Shown here: positions 15,900 to 16,711 of the stretch, one piece after another
How the letters are laid out: each line of letters opens with the position of its first letter
How positions within the stretch are numbered: the stretch's first letter is position 1
NCBI GenBank assembly: GCA_943845485.1
Contig: CALTNV010000155.1
Coordinates: 1 to 16,711 of the forward strand
From: an uncultured Flavobacteriales bacterium
GTDB taxonomy: Bacteria; Bacteroidota; Bacteroidia; Flavobacteriales; CALTNV01
DNA length: 16,711 nt
Reading direction: 5' to 3'
The notes under the pieces: model-generated
What the model was told of the DNA's origin: nothing
Database searches by the model: none
What the model saw: only the letters and a program-made list of their open reading frames with translations
Position numbers and translations under genes: made by a program

Positions 15900-16711
15900 T
15901 AATAAGATAATTTATATTTAACCATAGTTGAATTTTTTCTTTCATCTATAGCTTCTATTATCAAAGTGTTCTCTGATTGTAATATTTTTTTTTCTATGTA
16001 GTACGTATAATATCCGCGCCTTTTGTTATAATATAAAGGAATCCATACGTCATTTAAATAGGCATTTACATTTCTTAAACCACTCCACGTATCACTAATT
16101 GAAATATTTAATGTTTTTTGGTTTCTAATTTTTTTATTATCGTAAAAATTATATGCTTTAATTGTTGGGGAAGTTGTATCTGCTACAATTACAAACTTTC
16201 CAAATTTTTTAATTTTTGTATATACCATACGATCTTTTATATAGCTAGCATCTACATTGTAAAAGCCTTTTTTATAGTATTGTGCGATATAGTATTTCGT
16301 TTCTGGTATGTTTGTCGGTAATGAATCTGAAAGCTTAATTCCAATAAGTATTCTATTCTGTAAAGGCTCGTTATTCTTGATATTTAATATATTACTATAA
16401 ACTTCATTGTTTTCAAGATTATAGGTCTCGTAATTTATTTTAAAATCATCATAAAATGTGTTCTTTGAAATGTTTAATTCTATGTTGTTCTCCTTGATGC
16501 TATTTGGTATTAAACAGTTAAGATTTTTGTTATTGTATTCCTTATTATTGATTTTGTTGTTTTCAATGATATCATTTTTAATTTTAAATTTTAATATACT
16601 TTTATTTCCGTGTATATCAGTACTGATAATTTTTACATCATGTGTTTTACCATCATTAAAAGATATGATACCATTGTTATAGTTTAAATATAAATTTAAA
16701 GGGTTGTTTTT
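15899..16711 (-). CDS. C-terminal part of a Bacteroidota M23-type metallopeptidase, N-terminus beyond the window
   Basis: The frame is open from the right edge to the stop at 15899-15901, giving 270 residues. An internal ATG at 16228 is not the real start. The visible part is a pair of beta-rich modules: GIISFNDGKTHDVKIISTDIHGN near the edge, then a segment reading FGKFVIVADTTSPTIKAYNF and LNISISDTWSGLRNVNAYLNDVWIPL. I know these patterns from the C-terminal region that follows the LytM/M23 endopeptidase domain in many Bacteroidota cell-wall hydrolases. The catalytic zinc motifs (HxxxD, HxH) would lie upstream and are not seen here, so activity is an inference. It is the first visible gene of the unit with the methyltransferase and adenosyltransferase. 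Confidence 0.75.
   Translation of the reverse strand, partial: KNNPLNLYLNYNNGIISFNDGKTHDVKIISTDIHGNKSILKFKIKNDIIENNKINNKEYNNKNLNCLIPNSIKENNIELNISKNTFYDDFKINYETYNLENNEVYSNILNIKNNEPLQNRILIGIKLSDSLPTNIPETKYYIAQYYKKGFYNVDASYIKDRMVYTKIKKFGKFVIVADTTSPTIKAYNFYDNKKIRNQKTLNISISDTWSGLRNVNAYLNDVWIPLYYNKRRGYYTYYIEKKILQSENTLIIEAIDERKNSTMVKYKLSY

Noticed and set aside
16118..16682. Two forward frames near the right edge that look like small hydrophobic proteins
   Set aside because: They are antisense to the M23-type coding frame. Their hydrophobicity comes from reading N/K/I-rich codons on the opposite strand.
1..16711. CRISPR array, tRNA, mobile element or defence system
   Set aside because: I saw no regularly spaced repeats, transposase, integrase, toxin-antitoxin pair or nuclease/helicase signatures. 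All the larger frames belong to recognisable housekeeping or envelope families.

Overview
The window looks like ordinary chromosome from a strongly AT-rich member of the Bacteroidota, most likely Flavobacteriales. The evidence is the gene neighbourhoods (mreC-mreD-mrdA-rodA; tsaD divergent from tamB), several Bacteroidota-type proteins (a DUF4421-like outer membrane protein, a short acidic DUF2795-like protein, a HSPFVF methyltransferase, and the C-terminal module of a Bacteroidota M23 peptidase), and a -33/-7 promoter of the form TTTG-N19-TAnnTTTG. I see no tRNA, rRNA, CRISPR, phage gene or insertion sequence. No gene-free stretch exceeds 300 bases.

Positions 1-83 are not native sequence. 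They are an inverted copy (81 of 83 bases) of 231-313 inside mreC, so the left edge is a foldback join and true mreC sequence starts at about 84. From there 84-4608 is a tightly packed forward operon for the rod/elongation machinery: mreC (5' end missing), mreD, mrdA (PBP2) and rodA. A lipoprotein lytic transglycosylase of MltF type follows at 4696-6210. PBP2 and RodA build peptidoglycan, MreC and MreD organise them, and the transglycosylase cleaves it.

From 6213 to 9720 the genes run leftward: sdaA (serine dehydratase), a DUF4421-like outer membrane protein split by a one-base shift in a ten-base A run, and tsaD (tRNA t6A synthesis). tamB, a 1478-residue envelope protein, runs rightward from 9798 and ends in a strong bidirectional hairpin terminator. 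The remainder runs leftward: a DUF2795-like gene with its own promoter, then (reading from the right edge) the C-terminal part of an M23-type protein, a class I SAM methyltransferase and a PduO-type cobalamin adenosyltransferase, nearly or actually overlapping as one transcription unit.

I found no convincing new biological system. The items most worth a second look are the foldback at the left edge, the frameshifted homopolymer gene, and an extra segment in PBP2 that may be an internal duplication.
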